Assembly (NCBI RefSeq): GCF_011074885.1
Contig: NC_054690.1
Coordinates: 1,803,001 to 1,867,000 of the forward strand
Origin: Brettanomyces bruxellensis
Lineage: Eukaryota; Ascomycota; Pichiomycetes; Pichiales; Pichiaceae
Direction of reading: 5' to 3'
Length of the DNA: 64,000 nt
Both the position numbers and the translations under genes were made by a program. Shown one piece after another: positions 1 to 9,733 of this stretch; the first letter of the stretch is position 1, and each line of letters opens with the position of its first letter. The notes beneath the pieces are model-generated. The model was not told the origin of the DNA, did not search any database, and worked only from the letters and a program-made list of their open reading frames with translations.

Positions 1-95
1 ACTTAGAGAAATCGATCTCCTGATGTCTGGCAAATCCAAGTCAACTATAAATGGAAGCGAAATGGAAATTAAATGGAGACTAAAAGGAAACTAGA

Positions 96-380
96 TGGAT
101 AGACTAAATGGATAGACTAAATGGATAGACTAAATGGATAGACTAAATGGATAAACCAAATGGATAAATGGTGATAAATGGTGATAAATGGTGATAAATG
201 GTGATAAATGGTGATAAATGGTGATAAATGGTGATAAATGGTGATAAATGGTGATAAATGGTGATAAATGATTGATAAATGATTGATAAACTAATGGTTT
301 GATAATGGTTCAAAGAAACTAATGGTTTAATAATGGTTCAAAGAAACTAATGGTTCAAAAGAAATTAATGGTTCAAAAGA
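96..380. repeat. AT-rich minisatellite cluster
   Basis: Three adjoining tandem arrays are visible. Positions ~96-160 carry a 12-bp unit (aatggatagact), 171-270 carry ten perfect copies of the 10-bp unit gtgataaatg, and ~290-380 carry a looser unit of the type aatggttcaaagaa. No ORF of note crosses it. The unit families share the core ataaatgg, so they probably arose by stepwise slippage from one seed. No gene lies between position 1 and 1072. Confidence 0.9.
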
Positions 381-629
381 CATAAATGGTTCAACAGGCT
401 TGGCTAATCAGAAGGCCTCGAGTACTGGTCACTCGGTTCACGACCAGCTCTTGGTTCTTAGTCATGTCCTTAAATTTGCTTATTAAATAACGGTTCATTA
501 AATTAAGGTATTATAAATCAGATGTAGTAAACTGAAAAGTAGTGCAATGGATGTACTGGGGTGGCAGCTCATTTCATCATTAGTCGGTTGTTTTGTATCG
601 GACAGGTAAATTAAAAATCTGAAGAAGTG

Positions 630-860
630 GAAGAATCTGATGAATAATAAATTTAATAAATCTAATGAAACTAGTAAATCTAATGAATAATGGATCTGAT
701 GAATGTGATGAACCTAGTAAATCTAATTAATAATGAATAATAAATCTAGTGAATAATGAATCTAATGTGTCTTATAAATAATGAATCCAATGAATCTAAT
801 GGACGAACCTAATGAATAATGAATAATAAACCTAATAAATTCAATTCTAGTTTATTGAAT
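630..860. repeat. imperfect AT-rich repeat upstream of INP51-like gene
   Basis: This is an irregular array built from words such as aataatgaa, tctaatgaa and aacctaata. No reading frame is maintained. It lies 200-450 bp before the inositol phosphatase start codon, so any promoter would have to be between here and position 1072. I see no clear TATA box. Confidence 0.6.
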
Positions 861-1072
861 CTGCAAAACCATAGATAAATAATTTCAAAAATTCAGATCA
901 TGATTTTCGTGATGAGCAAATAATTTATTTAATTCCATTGAGAACCATTTTGGCAGTAAGTGACAGCATACAGATTTGCAGCACCAATTATATTTACAAA
1001 CCCATTGCAGGTATCCGTTTTGGATAGCAATCTTGATCATAGAGGCCTAATTGAGCCCTTATATAGAACAGG

Positions 1073-4000
1073 ATGCGTGTTTTCGCCAATGGGCAGACGC
1101 ATTGCCTGCTAATTGTATCGTGCGGTTTCGTATTGGTATTGAGAGAAAGTGCCACTAACGAGGACAAAAAAGAGCAGATTCGGCCCTCAAAGCTGTTTGT
1201 GGAGTTTGTGGCTGAGGACATGTTGCCGGATATTGGGTGTTGTGGCTTTCGTGAGGTCGTTTTGAGCAAAAGAAGCTTTGGAAAAAACGAAAATCTTCAA
1301 ATCAATTCTGGACTAGGGGACATCCCGCATTTCTCGCATCGCCAGGAGCGGAAATTCTACGGGGTTCTAGGAGTGTACGCATACAAGGGGAGGGTGCACG
1401 TGGGGTTCATCACGGAGCGGGCGGAGGTGGGCAGTGCAGTTGTGGGGGAGAGAATTTACCGCATCGACAACACGGTGTTTATTTCTCTGGAGGGGGATTG
1501 CTACGATTACTACGGGGAGTCGGACGGGCGGCAGGCGCGGGGCGGGCCGTCGAAAGTGGGGTCGATCCAGAAGCTTTTGGCGTCGGGGACTTTTTACTAT
1601 TCACCGGATTACGATATGGGGAAGTGTTTGCAGGAGCGGGTGGGAAGTTTTGTGGAGGGGGGGTCGAATGAAGGTGGGAAAGATGTGGATATGAGGAAAA
1701 GGGATGGGGATATGGGAAAAAATAAGCATACATCCCTTTCAAATTCCTCTTTGACCACACCCTCTTTAAATGCAGAGGTTTCCCCTTTCAATGCAGAAGA
1801 TTCCCCTTTAAATGCAAAAAATCCCTCTTTAAATGCAAAAGCACCCTTTTCAAAATCAACATCCTCTTTAAATACTTCTCCCTTCAATACTTTTCCCTCA
1901 AATCCCTCCCCACCAAATACCTCTCCCCCAAATTCCGCCGAAGAGCCCTCAAGCAGCCGGTTCGTGTGGAATGGCAACATGATTTCCGGGTTGCTGAGGT
2001 TCCGGGGCCGGCTCTCCGGGGCAGAAGGCCGGGCGTTCGACCGGGGCCGTTTCGCCGTGAAGATGGTGCGGGGATTCGCGCAGTCCTTGACCATCAGGAA
2101 GCCCGGTGGCTTACCGGGAGATTTTCTCCTGACAACAATCATCACGAAGCAGGACTGCCGGAAGAGTGGCCCGTTGTTGGGCCCGTACGGGATGGATGAC
2201 AATGGGAATGTGGCGAACTTCGCGGAGTCCGAGGTCGTGGTGTCGGACCGCGGGCAGTGGTGCTCGTGCGTGGTGGCGCGGGGCAACGTGCCGCTGTTCT
2301 GGGAACTTGCGCGGCAGTTGGTGAGCACGCGGGTGGAGTTTCCGCGGTCTGGGGAGGCGTCGCGGCATGCGTTTGCGCGGCACTTCGCGGAGCTGCGGGC
2401 GCGGTACGGCGCGGTGCACGTGGTGGACGCGTTGTCAGGCAAGGGCACACAGCCGGAGCTCAGCCGGCGGTACCGGGAGGCGTTAGCGGGGGAGCTTGGT
2501 GTTATTGTTGATGGAGGCAATGAGAAAAGCGGGGAAGGTGGGAAAAAAAGTAAAAAAAAGGGAGGTGAAAATGGTGGAAGCAATTCAAGAAATAGAGAAG
2601 GTTCAGAAAATGGGACTTTGAACATGGGAACTTTGGAAAATGGAACTTTGAAAATGGGAGTTCTCGAAAATGGGATTTTGAAAATGGGAGTTCTCGAAAA
2701 TGGGATTTCGAAAAAAGGAGTTCTCGAAAATGGGATTTCGAAAAAAGGAGTTTTCGAAAATGGGACTACAAAAAAGGGAGTTTTCGAAAATGGAACTTCA
2801 AAAAAAGGAGTTTTAGAAAATGTTTTAAAATCCAGTATTCGCGATCCGCAACTTTCTTCTATCACCTACTCCAAGGTCGAGGGCGACCTGTCATCGCGGT
2901 GTTCGCTGCCGGGCCTCGCGGCCCCTGTGGACCGGTTCGGTGTGTTCTGGTGTCAGCAGGTGCCGCAAGCGCAGCGGGCGCAGCAGACCCGCCCGGAGAC
3001 CCAGCACGGGGTGGTCCTGGTGAACACGCTGGATTCCAGTCGGCGGGCGAACTTCGTCCAGGCCCGGGTGTGCGAGCGCGCGCTGGGGACAATTCTCCCC
3101 CGCTTTGTGGCGGCGGCCCCCTCGCGCGAAAGAGCCCGCATCCGCAAGTGGTTCTGGCACAACCTCGAGTTTTTGTGGGACGCGAACGGCCGCAGCCTGG
3201 CCCGCGTGGCCCACGAGTACAACGGGGGCCTCCGAGCGAAAAACAAGCGCGGCGGGTTGGTGGCCAAGGTGGCGACGCAGTCCCGGCGGTACGTGTCGCC
3301 GTCGCCGTCGCGGAGCTGCGGCCGGCTGCCCGAGTTGGACCGGTTGCTCGGCCGGCTGCCGGGGCAGTACGAGGTGCAGCTGGTGGACCCCATCCACGAC
3401 TACGTGGCGGCGGAGCTGGCCCGGCGCAGCAACCTCTACGTTTCGCGGGGGGAGCTTTCCGTGTACACGGTGACGTTCAATGTAAATGGTGAGCGTGGGG
3501 GGAGTGATTTAACGCCGTTGCTTTTTCCTGATGGGGTGGAGGGAAAGGTTGAGAAGGAGGATGATGAAAATATGAGTGATGGTAAATATTATGAAAATAT
3601 GAGTGGTCATAAATACGAGGGTAAATGTGATGATAAAAAGATTGATAAATCTGAGGGTGATAAATCTGATCATAAAGTTGATCATAAATCTGAGGGTAAA
3701 TTTGGTGCTAAATCTGAGGGTCAGAGAACTGATCAAAAATTCGATGATCATAAATTTGATGATAAATCTGAGGGTCATAAATTCTACAATCACAAATCTA
3801 ATCCCAAATTCTTCAATCACAAATCCCCTCACCCCCCTTACGACATCGTCGCTGTAGGCCTCGAGGAAGTCGTGGAACTCACACCAGGAAAGATCATGAG
3901 CATCGACCCGGCAGCCCGCTTGTACTGGGAGCAAGCGGTGCAGGCAGCCTTGGAGGCCGGGACCTCGCAGCCGTACACGCTCGTCCGCGGCGAGCAGCTG

Positions 4001-4999
4001 GGCGGCATTCTCGCCCTCGTCTACGTCCGGGGTGGCCGCGGCAGTCCCCCAGCACCATCGTGCATCCAGGAGATCGAGACCTGCTGTAAAAAAACTGGCC
4101 TCAAGGGCATGGCCGCCAACAAGGGCGGCGTGGCGATCTCCTTCAGCTACGCGGGCCGGATCAGCCTCTGCTTCGTGGTGTCGCATCTGGCCGCCGGCTT
4201 CAGCAACACAGACGACCGGCACCAGGATTTCAAGGCAATCGCCACCGGGCTGCATTTCAGCCGCGGCCGCGGACTCCGAGACTTTGACGCCGTCTTCTGG
4301 ATGGGCGATTTTAATTTCCGCATTCAGGCATCCAACTCCCGGGTCAGGGGACTCATAGCCCGCGCAAGATCCCACCGCGAGCTCTTCCTGCCAATTGTCA
4401 ATAGGCTATTTGAGTCCGACCAGCTCAACCACCAAATGGCTAGTGGCCAGAGTTTCCCATTTTTCGACGAACACGAAATTCGTTTTTTGCCTACATACAA
4501 GTTTGATAAGGGCACTCAACTCTATGATACCTCTGATAAGGAGCGTGTGCCCGCCTGGACCGACCGGATCGTCACTTTCGCCAAGAACCGCGCATCCTTG
4601 CACCAGCTCGCCTACGGCAGCATCCCCGCAGTCTGCTTCAGCGACCACCGGCCCGTGTACGCGGTTTTCCGCCTGGCCGTGGACGTTGTGGACCGCGGTG
4701 CGCGGTCGCGGGTCGAAAAAACACTCTACGAGTGCCGAAAGCTGCAGGTGCGGGCCGCCGACCTTATCGTGTGCAAGGACCTCGCTGCCGCGGGCCACCG
4801 CGTGTTGCACTACGGGCTCCCGGCGCCCTCCAGCAAGGGCTCGCGATGGTGGCTGGCGGGGAGATCGTCCACCGCGGACCCTGACGCCGCCGCCTGCCGG
4901 GTCCGGATCCCGCAGCTCGACTCGGGGCTCTACGCCTTGAGCCCGCGGCTGCCCGCCAACCCGTTCGAGGGTGGGGAGGTCTTCATCCGGAATGTGTAG
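1073..4999 (+). CDS. INP51: INP51/synaptojanin-like phosphatidylinositol 5-phosphatase with degenerate SAC domain
   Basis: The predicted protein has 1308 residues. The N-terminal half (about residues 60-680) resembles a SAC domain (for example KFYGVLGVYAYKG, and GDFLLTTIITKQDCRKSGPL). The C-terminal half is an inositol polyphosphate 5-phosphatase: FNVNG (~residue 803), KGMAANKGGVA (~1011), WMGDFNFR (~1076), PAWTDRI (~1160) and SDHRPVYA (~1190). It would remove the 5-phosphate of PI(4,5)P2 at the plasma membrane. At residues ~651-664, where SAC enzymes carry the CX5R(T/S) loop, the sequence reads NTLDSSRRANFVQ, so both cysteines are absent and the SAC domain should be inactive. That is the state known for yeast Inp51, hence the symbol over INP52/53. 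Three low-complexity insertions (residues ~221-288, 480-590, 823-920) make it longer than its relatives. The first ATG is used. Confidence 0.85.
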   Translation: MRVFANGQTHCLLIVSCGFVLVLRESATNEDKKEQIRPSKLFVEFVAEDMLPDIGCCGFREVVLSKRSFGKNENLQINSGLGDIPHFSHRQERKFYGVLGVYAYKGRVHVGFITERAEVGSAVVGERIYRIDNTVFISLEGDCYDYYGESDGRQARGGPSKVGSIQKLLASGTFYYSPDYDMGKCLQERVGSFVEGGSNEGGKDVDMRKRDGDMGKNKHTSLSNSSLTTPSLNAEVSPFNAEDSPLNAKNPSLNAKAPFSKSTSSLNTSPFNTFPSNPSPPNTSPPNSAEEPSSSRFVWNGNMISGLLRFRGRLSGAEGRAFDRGRFAVKMVRGFAQSLTIRKPGGLPGDFLLTTIITKQDCRKSGPLLGPYGMDDNGNVANFAESEVVVSDRGQWCSCVVARGNVPLFWELARQLVSTRVEFPRSGEASRHAFARHFAELRARYGAVHVVDALSGKGTQPELSRRYREALAGELGVIVDGGNEKSGEGGKKSKKKGGENGGSNSRNREGSENGTLNMGTLENGTLKMGVLENGILKMGVLENGISKKGVLENGISKKGVFENGTTKKGVFENGTSKKGVLENVLKSSIRDPQLSSITYSKVEGDLSSRCSLPGLAAPVDRFGVFWCQQVPQAQRAQQTRPETQHGVVLVNTLDSSRRANFVQARVCERALGTILPRFVAAAPSRERARIRKWFWHNLEFLWDANGRSLARVAHEYNGGLRAKNKRGGLVAKVATQSRRYVSPSPSRSCGRLPELDRLLGRLPGQYEVQLVDPIHDYVAAELARRSNLYVSRGELSVYTVTFNVNGERGGSDLTPLLFPDGVEGKVEKEDDENMSDGKYYENMSGHKYEGKCDDKKIDKSEGDKSDHKVDHKSEGKFGAKSEGQRTDQKFDDHKFDDKSEGHKFYNHKSNPKFFNHKSPHPPYDIVAVGLEEVVELTPGKIMSIDPAARLYWEQAVQAALEAGTSQPYTLVRGEQLGGILALVYVRGGRGSPPAPSCIQEIETCCKKTGLKGMAANKGGVAISFSYAGRISLCFVVSHLAAGFSNTDDRHQDFKAIATGLHFSRGRGLRDFDAVFWMGDFNFRIQASNSRVRGLIARARSHRELFLPIVNRLFESDQLNHQMASGQSFPFFDEHEIRFLPTYKFDKGTQLYDTSDKERVPAWTDRIVTFAKNRASLHQLAYGSIPAVCFSDHRPVYAVFRLAVDVVDRGARSRVEKTLYECRKLQVRAADLIVCKDLAAAGHRVLHYGLPAPSSKGSRWWLAGRSSTADPDAAACRVRIPQLDSGLYALSPRLPANPFEGGEVFIRNV
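1735..1940 (+). repeat. in-frame Ser/Asn/Pro-rich repeat block inside the SAC-like domain
   Basis: The block encodes runs such as SLNAEVSPFNAEDSPLNAK and later PSNPSPPNTSPPN. It is clearly A/T-richer than the coding sequence on either side and preserves the frame. It separates the first SAC strands from the FVWNGNMISGLL segment. Confidence 0.8.
2590..2840 (+). repeat. in-frame 30-bp minisatellite in INP51-like gene
   Basis: About eight copies of a 30-bp unit encode the ten-residue theme ENGTLKMGVL / ENGISKKGVF. The block begins after a K/G-rich stretch and is immediately followed by normal SAC sequence. The unit length is a multiple of three, so copy-number change would not break the gene. 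Confidence 0.9.
3540..3835 (+). repeat. in-frame Lys/Asp/His-rich repeat inside the 5-phosphatase fold
   Basis: Repeating themes such as HKSEGK, DDKSEG and KFDDHKFDDK occupy residues ~823-920. The block sits between the first catalytic strand (FNVNG) and the DIVAVGLEEVVEL strand, which are normally close together in this family. It is AT-rich inside a GC-rich gene. Confidence 0.85.
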
Positions 5000-5668
5000 T
5001 TTTGCATCTATTAATTAATAATTGATCTGATTGTATTTGCTGTATTTGATAACTTCTTCTTTTACTAACTTTTTCTTTAGTACCCATCTTCTAATACTTT
5101 ATTCTTTACTGTACCCTTTTCTTTTACTACCTTATTCTTTTACCCTAATCTTTTACACATATATGTTCACTCATTCACTTTCATATGTAGCATTCTTTAT
5201 TCATCTATGGTCATTCATTTTACGTTCATATAGCCACCATACTCATCAATGGGCCTTAATTCACTTATGCATGTCATTATTCACAATTTCACCATATTCA
5301 CAATTTTTCATTTTACATACTTTCATTATTCATATCAATGCAACCACAGAGATTAACAGTGGCCAATATATTCATCCATCTTGATTTTGCATACTGGACA
5401 GTAGTTCCATTCATCGTCTTCATATATTTTAGCCCTACACATCTTCAACAAGCATTTATCATTTTCGCCATATCCATACCCATTAATAATGATTATTCAC
5501 TACGCATCACCGTCTTGCCACATTCGTTCAACTTACTTTCTACATTCATCCTTCCGTCACCTTACTTATTCATTTCTTCACCTACATCTTCACTCATTCA
5601 CCTTACCTATTCATTTCTTCACCTTATACATTTCCTCACTTTCCTTCCCCTTCTTCCCCCACACATCC
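5000..5668. other. T/C-rich intergenic region without a gene
   Basis: This is the shared 3' region of the convergent INP51-like and glucose-6-phosphate epimerase genes. It is strongly pyrimidine-rich on the + strand with repeated ttcattcac/ttcacctta words between 5530 and 5690. Open frames here have only Phe/Ser/Leu/His-biased composition. I see no gene. Confidence 0.6.
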
Positions 5669-6547
5669 TCACATCGCACCCTTGTGGATGATCTGGCCCG
5701 CGGTCCACGACTCCCCGGGCTTCAAAGAAACAAAGCCGTGCACGTGACCCGGTTCAACACACACCATCTTCAAAAAACCGTTCTTAGGACTGAAATCAGA
5801 CATGGATTTGGCCTTGTCGGTCCATGGATTCCAGATAACCACATCCGGAAGGTTGTTCCGCTGTACAGTGTGGAAAGCACGGCCCATGTCAACAACCTGG
5901 AGATTCTTTTCTGTAGGAACATTGATGTAAACACGGTCCAACTCGCCTGAAAAGTTGACCGCCGGCTCTCTTTCGGTATAATGCTCTTTGATCAACTGAT
6001 CGTAGCAATACTCGCCCGGGAGGTTGTTGATGAGCGAGTCCTCGATGTCATCCACGGTGAGATACGAGTGGAAAAGCCAGTTGAACTTGAATTCCTTCTT
6101 TCCCGGGTTCGACACCTCGATGTTCATCTTAAGGGAATCCTTCAAAAGCTGGATTGTGAGCACAAGAGTGAAATCGGTGTTGCCCTCGCCCCACTGCTTG
6201 TAAACCTCCTGGTCTGCATTCTCTGGTCCCAAGCCAAACTGAACAGTTGGTGGGTTTTCCTTCGTCTGTCCTAAAAACTCCCAAGTGGACCTTCTGGCAA
6301 ATCCATGTTGTGGCATTTTCGACACCGAAGGATCCTGCGATTTGCCGAAAACTGGGAACACCAATGGGATTCCTCCCCTCACGGGCCGCGAGCCGTCCAA
6401 CTTGGCCCCTTTTGAGAGCCATAATTGCTCCTCTCCCTCAACTTTCCACGAGTAGACTGTTGCTCCATACTTCAACACTTTGACTTGTGTGTTTGCATCT
6501 GTTGGCGATGTTATCGTCACCTCCGTGTCGTTGTTCTCAATAGGCAT
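5669..6547 (-). CDS. glucose-6-phosphate 1-epimerase (YMR099C family)
   Basis: This 292-residue protein is of normal length for the fungal D-hexose-6-phosphate mutarotase family, which interconverts the alpha and beta anomers of glucose 6-phosphate in the cytosol. It has a galactose-mutarotase-like beta-sandwich. The expected catalytic His lies in FNWLFHSYLTVDDIEDSLINNL and the catalytic Glu in VCVEPGHV. An N-terminal KYGATVYSWK segment and the GGIPLVFPVFG motif are also typical. There is no signal peptide. The start MPIENNDTEVTI is the only reasonable one. It is convergent with the INP51-like gene and shares its 3' region. Confidence 0.9.
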   Translation of the reverse strand: MPIENNDTEVTITSPTDANTQVKVLKYGATVYSWKVEGEEQLWLSKGAKLDGSRPVRGGIPLVFPVFGKSQDPSVSKMPQHGFARRSTWEFLGQTKENPPTVQFGLGPENADQEVYKQWGEGNTDFTLVLTIQLLKDSLKMNIEVSNPGKKEFKFNWLFHSYLTVDDIEDSLINNLPGEYCYDQLIKEHYTEREPAVNFSGELDRVYINVPTEKNLQVVDMGRAFHTVQRNNLPDVVIWNPWTDKAKSMSDFSPKNGFLKMVCVEPGHVHGFVSLKPGESWTAGQIIHKGAM

Positions 6548-6969
6548 TGTGTCTGTGTGTTCTGTGTTTGCTGTATGGACCTAGCTTTCGAAAAAAGCGA
6601 AATCTTGGAAAGAGAATGTACAGATCGCATCTCATGTGAGTGAAACAATTTGGTGGGTGGAAATAAATACCGGACACCTCAATTTATAGCGAAACCGAAT
6701 TTTCCTCTTTTTCGCGGCCTCGGATAATTCTGCTGGTGTTTTCGCTCTCCGAGCACTACACCCGTACTACGAACGGTAAAAACGATGAATTATGCATTGT
6801 GGAAAAATAGCAGTAGAGTCAAGAGGAAACAACCAATTAAAGCAAAGGCAAGCACAGCAAGCAGTATAACGAACACAACAACACAACAAACAGTATAACA
6901 AACAGTATAAAAAGCAGCGTAACATATAGCGTAACAAGCAAGGTAATAAAAAAAAGTAATCCCGTTCCA

Positions 6970-7253
6970 CTAATTAGATCCAGCCTGCTTATCTTTGCTG
7001 CTATCTTCCTTAATGTTTTTTTTCGATGCCTCCTCTATATCCTGAACCATCTCATTGATATTCCCCTCAATTTGGTCGAGAATCTTCTCGAGCTTCTGCA
7101 AGGTTGTTAGTATAAGTTGGACCCGGTGATTTGTCTTTTTTCCCCTCTTTCTGCACTACTTACTGATGCTGCTGCCTCTCCCTCATTAAGCTTTTTGTAT
7201 GTATCGGCCAATGACTCGAGGTTCTGCTTGTCGGAAGGCGAGGAGTATGTCAT
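6970..7253 (-). CDS. small spliced coiled-coil protein (possibly Gon7-like)
   Basis: The structure is complement(join(6970..7095,7164..7253)). Exon 1 has 30 codons (MTYSSPSDKQNLESLADTYK...) and ends at a GTAAGT donor. The 68-nt intron has a perfect TACTAAC branch point (7106-7112 on the + strand) 10 nt before its CAG acceptor. Exon 2 (KLEKILDQIEGNINEMVQDI...) ends at TAG, giving 71 residues, all helical or acidic. The phase is preserved across the junction, which is good evidence for a real gene. The function is not recognised. The N-terminal YSSP and the helical LEKILDQIEGNINE segment faintly recall the KEOPS subunit Gon7, but a DASH or BLOC-1 small subunit is equally possible. It is transcribed divergently from WBP1. 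Confidence 0.65.
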
Positions 7254-7594
7254 TTTTGACGGGATTGGAGTATCAATTCCTCTTTTCCCAGGCGTGTGTA
7301 GCTTTTGTGTTGAATCCTGTTTTGTGCGTGCAAAATGCTGTTTATGTATCTTCAGTAGTGGTTTTGGCTCAATTGCTGTAATTGGTGATCGCGATTTTTC
7401 GCTTCTCTTTCAATTTTTTGGCACGATCTAGATATTTTTTGAATATTTTTATTTTGAATATTTTCATTTTTTCATTCTTCTTTTTTATTTTTTTTCTATT
7501 ATTTTTCTCGCTCGTGTCCTTTTCACGTTTCTCCCAGCCCCTATGTTCAGCACTTCCGCCATTAAGAGCACTCAAACCGGCATCTGAGACCATA

Positions 7595-8944
7595 ATGCAG
7601 CCCCTCAAAGCAATATTCGTGCTTGTGGCTTCGGTTGCACTAGCCGAGGCCAAGGCTTTAACGCAAAAGGTGTTTTCCCCATACGCTTTGACAAATAAGA
7701 CTTTGGTGCTTTATGATGAGCGAATCCAGGATGACTTCACTTCGCAGTATTCGCAGCTTTTGCAGGCAATCCGGAGCGCCGGATCGGACGTGGACGTCAA
7801 GCGAATCGAGCCGGACTCCGTGATCGCGTTGTTCGATGATTACGAGCAGAGATTGTACGATAATTTGTTGGTGATGCCTTCAAAATCAAGATTGTTGGCA
7901 AGCAACCTGGACTTCAAAAGCCTCGAGGAATTTTCTAGAAAGGGCGGCAACATGCTCCTTCTCACGAGTGGCCAGGGCTCGCAGACCGACGTGTCAGTTT
8001 TCCTCAACCAGTTGGGAATATACCCAAGTCCAAAGGCCTACAGGTTGGTGGATTATCACAATTCTAATAATTGGCAGTTAGGCGTGGACAAGATCGAGAA
8101 TCCAGTGTTTCTAAACCCGCACATCGTCCCGGAGGGTTCCCAGGTGAGCGAATTGGCGTACCAAAATGGCTCGGGAGCACTTTTGGCCGGAAACGAGTTC
8201 ATAATCCCCGTTTTGAGGGCCAAAGAGACGTCTATTACGTACGACGTGGATAGAGGCTTTGTGGGCAGCCAATCGACGTGGCACTCCGGGTCGGATGGCT
8301 TCTTGATGCTCGCACACCAGGCTAGAAACAACGCGAGGGTGTTCTGGGCGGGTTCCGACACATTTCTTGCCGATTCGCACTTCCAGAAAGATTTGGCACA
8401 CGGTATCTGGAGGTGGGTTTCCCGGGTCAACGGAGTGCTCAAGTCGGACCGGTTTGAGCACACGAAGGTGGATCGGGACGGCCTTCCATTGGCTGTTCAG
8501 GATGGCTACAAGGTGAAGGACTTCTGCAAGTTCGAGACTGCATTTTCCAAGTGGAACGGAACTGCTTGGGTTCCTTACGAAACAACAGATGCACAGCTCG
8601 AGTTCATCATGCTTGACCCGTATTACAGGTTGAACTTGACGCTTGATGGCACCTCGAACGACTCGGCATTGTACTCAACCATTTTCCAGATCCCCGACCA
8701 TCATGGAATGTTTACTTTCAAGGTCGACTACAGCAGACCTGGCCTCACATTCCTCAAGCAGTACTCAGTCGTGCCTGTTCGGCACTTGGCCAACGATGAG
8801 TACCCGAGATCGTGGCAAATCACCAACTCCTGGGTTTACGTGGCAAGTTTTTTCAGTGTGGTTGTTGCCTGGCTGGTGTTTGTCTTCTTGTTCATTGTTT
8901 CTGGCAAGAAGCCGTTGGCCAGTGCCGAGAAGAAGAAGGAGTAG
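7595..8944 (+). CDS. WBP1: oligosaccharyltransferase subunit Wbp1
   Basis: The protein is 449 residues from the ATG at 7595. An upstream in-frame ATG would add a Phe-rich leader and is less likely because the signal peptide (MQPLKAIFVLVASVALAEA) starts exactly here. The body matches the OST48/Wbp1 family: TLVLYDERIQDDF, the GG(N)MLLLTSGQ region and the luminal beta domains ending in RHLANDEYPRSWQ. A single C-terminal membrane span (WVYVASFFSVVVAWLVFVFL) is followed by a short cytosolic tail ending KKKE, a KKXX-type ER retrieval signal. Wbp1 is an essential non-catalytic subunit of the ER N-glycosylation complex. Confidence 0.93.
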   Translation: MQPLKAIFVLVASVALAEAKALTQKVFSPYALTNKTLVLYDERIQDDFTSQYSQLLQAIRSAGSDVDVKRIEPDSVIALFDDYEQRLYDNLLVMPSKSRLLASNLDFKSLEEFSRKGGNMLLLTSGQGSQTDVSVFLNQLGIYPSPKAYRLVDYHNSNNWQLGVDKIENPVFLNPHIVPEGSQVSELAYQNGSGALLAGNEFIIPVLRAKETSITYDVDRGFVGSQSTWHSGSDGFLMLAHQARNNARVFWAGSDTFLADSHFQKDLAHGIWRWVSRVNGVLKSDRFEHTKVDRDGLPLAVQDGYKVKDFCKFETAFSKWNGTAWVPYETTDAQLEFIMLDPYYRLNLTLDGTSNDSALYSTIFQIPDHHGMFTFKVDYSRPGLTFLKQYSVVPVRHLANDEYPRSWQITNSWVYVASFFSVVVAWLVFVFLFIVSGKKPLASAEKKKE

Positions 8945-9339
8945 GTTCAATGCGTTAAACGTGTGCATCTTACTTCATCAGATATGTACATCTTGCTTAA
9001 ATATACGTGTAATATTGTTTGATTTGACGGGTAATAGATTAGCAACTTAGTTGTGCGTGTGTATCGAGTATGTAAAGGAGTTAGATCAGATGTGAATGGT
9101 TAATTTTGAGATACCATGCATTGAGCACTGCATGCACCATACATACACCATATACGTACACCAAGTGCATACACCATGTACATACATACATACATCACGT
9201 ATATACATCAAGTCATACTTCAAGTCATACATGCTTTTATCTCTCTCCTTAAACACATAATAATCATACCTAATTCATATGCTCTCTATTGCTTCTACAC
9301 ACATCTCCCACTTCATCTTAATCATTGTAATTACACTAC
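8945..9339. other. intergenic region with CATACA-type short repeats
   Basis: This is the shared 3' region of the convergent WBP1 and GIM4 genes. Positions ~9120-9235 contain catacacca / acatacat words in a loose array. I see no gene. Confidence 0.6.
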
Positions 9340-9733
9340 CTACTCGGCACGAACAATCCTCACATTGTTCTTCTGCTTCCATTGCGTGAACTCCTCCCGC
9401 TTCTTCCCAACCTCATCTGACATTTGCTTTGTGCTTTTCTTCATTCCTGTAATGGCTGAAGAGAGTGCTGCCGCAGCATCCTTACACGACATTTCCACAA
9501 GACACGAATCCACCATTCGCCAACATCTTCTATTTTCTGGAAGATTCCTAAGCGTGGCCACCACAACCTCGTGCTCGTGCAAGTCTGAGTCGATCTGAAC
9601 GAGCTTCTCGCTGAGATCTTGTATTTGTTGTTGGTATGTGTTGTATTGTGTTTGTAAATCTTCGATCGATGTTAGTAGTCGTTTGATAGTGATAAAAAGA
9701 CGCTTTAAACTGCTTACCCTGCCTTCCCGACAT
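9340..9733 (-). CDS. GIM4: prefoldin subunit 2 (Gim4), spliced
   Basis: The structure is complement(join(9340..9659,9718..9733)). Exon 1 is 16 nt (ATG TCG GGA AGG CAG G). The 58-nt intron has a GTAAGC donor, an ACTACTAAC branch point and a GAAG acceptor. Splicing rebuilds an Asp codon and yields MSGRQDLQTQYNTYQQQIQ..., 111 residues in all. The protein is a beta-type prefoldin: an N-terminal helix, the EHEVVVATLRNLPENRRCWRMV hairpin region (compare the Gim4 motif ...RKCYRMIGGALVE) and a C-terminal helix ending FTQWKQKNNVRIV. Prefoldin hands nascent actin and tubulin to the TRiC chaperonin. Unspliced, the coding frame would lack its first helix. Confidence 0.9.

Noticed and set aside
1609..2865. 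Long minus-strand frame (418 codons) opposite the INP51-like gene
   Set aside because: It is antisense to the repeat blocks; its Phe/Pro/Ser repeats mirror the sense minisatellites and match no family.
3509..4375. Minus-strand frame of 288 codons opposite the 5-phosphatase domain
   Set aside because: Shadow of a GC-rich gene and its AT-rich insert; the sense strand carries the catalytic motifs.
5031..5691. T-rich plus-strand frames between INP51 and the epimerase gene
   Set aside because: Composition-driven (Phe/Ser/His/Leu), no motif, overlapping repeats.
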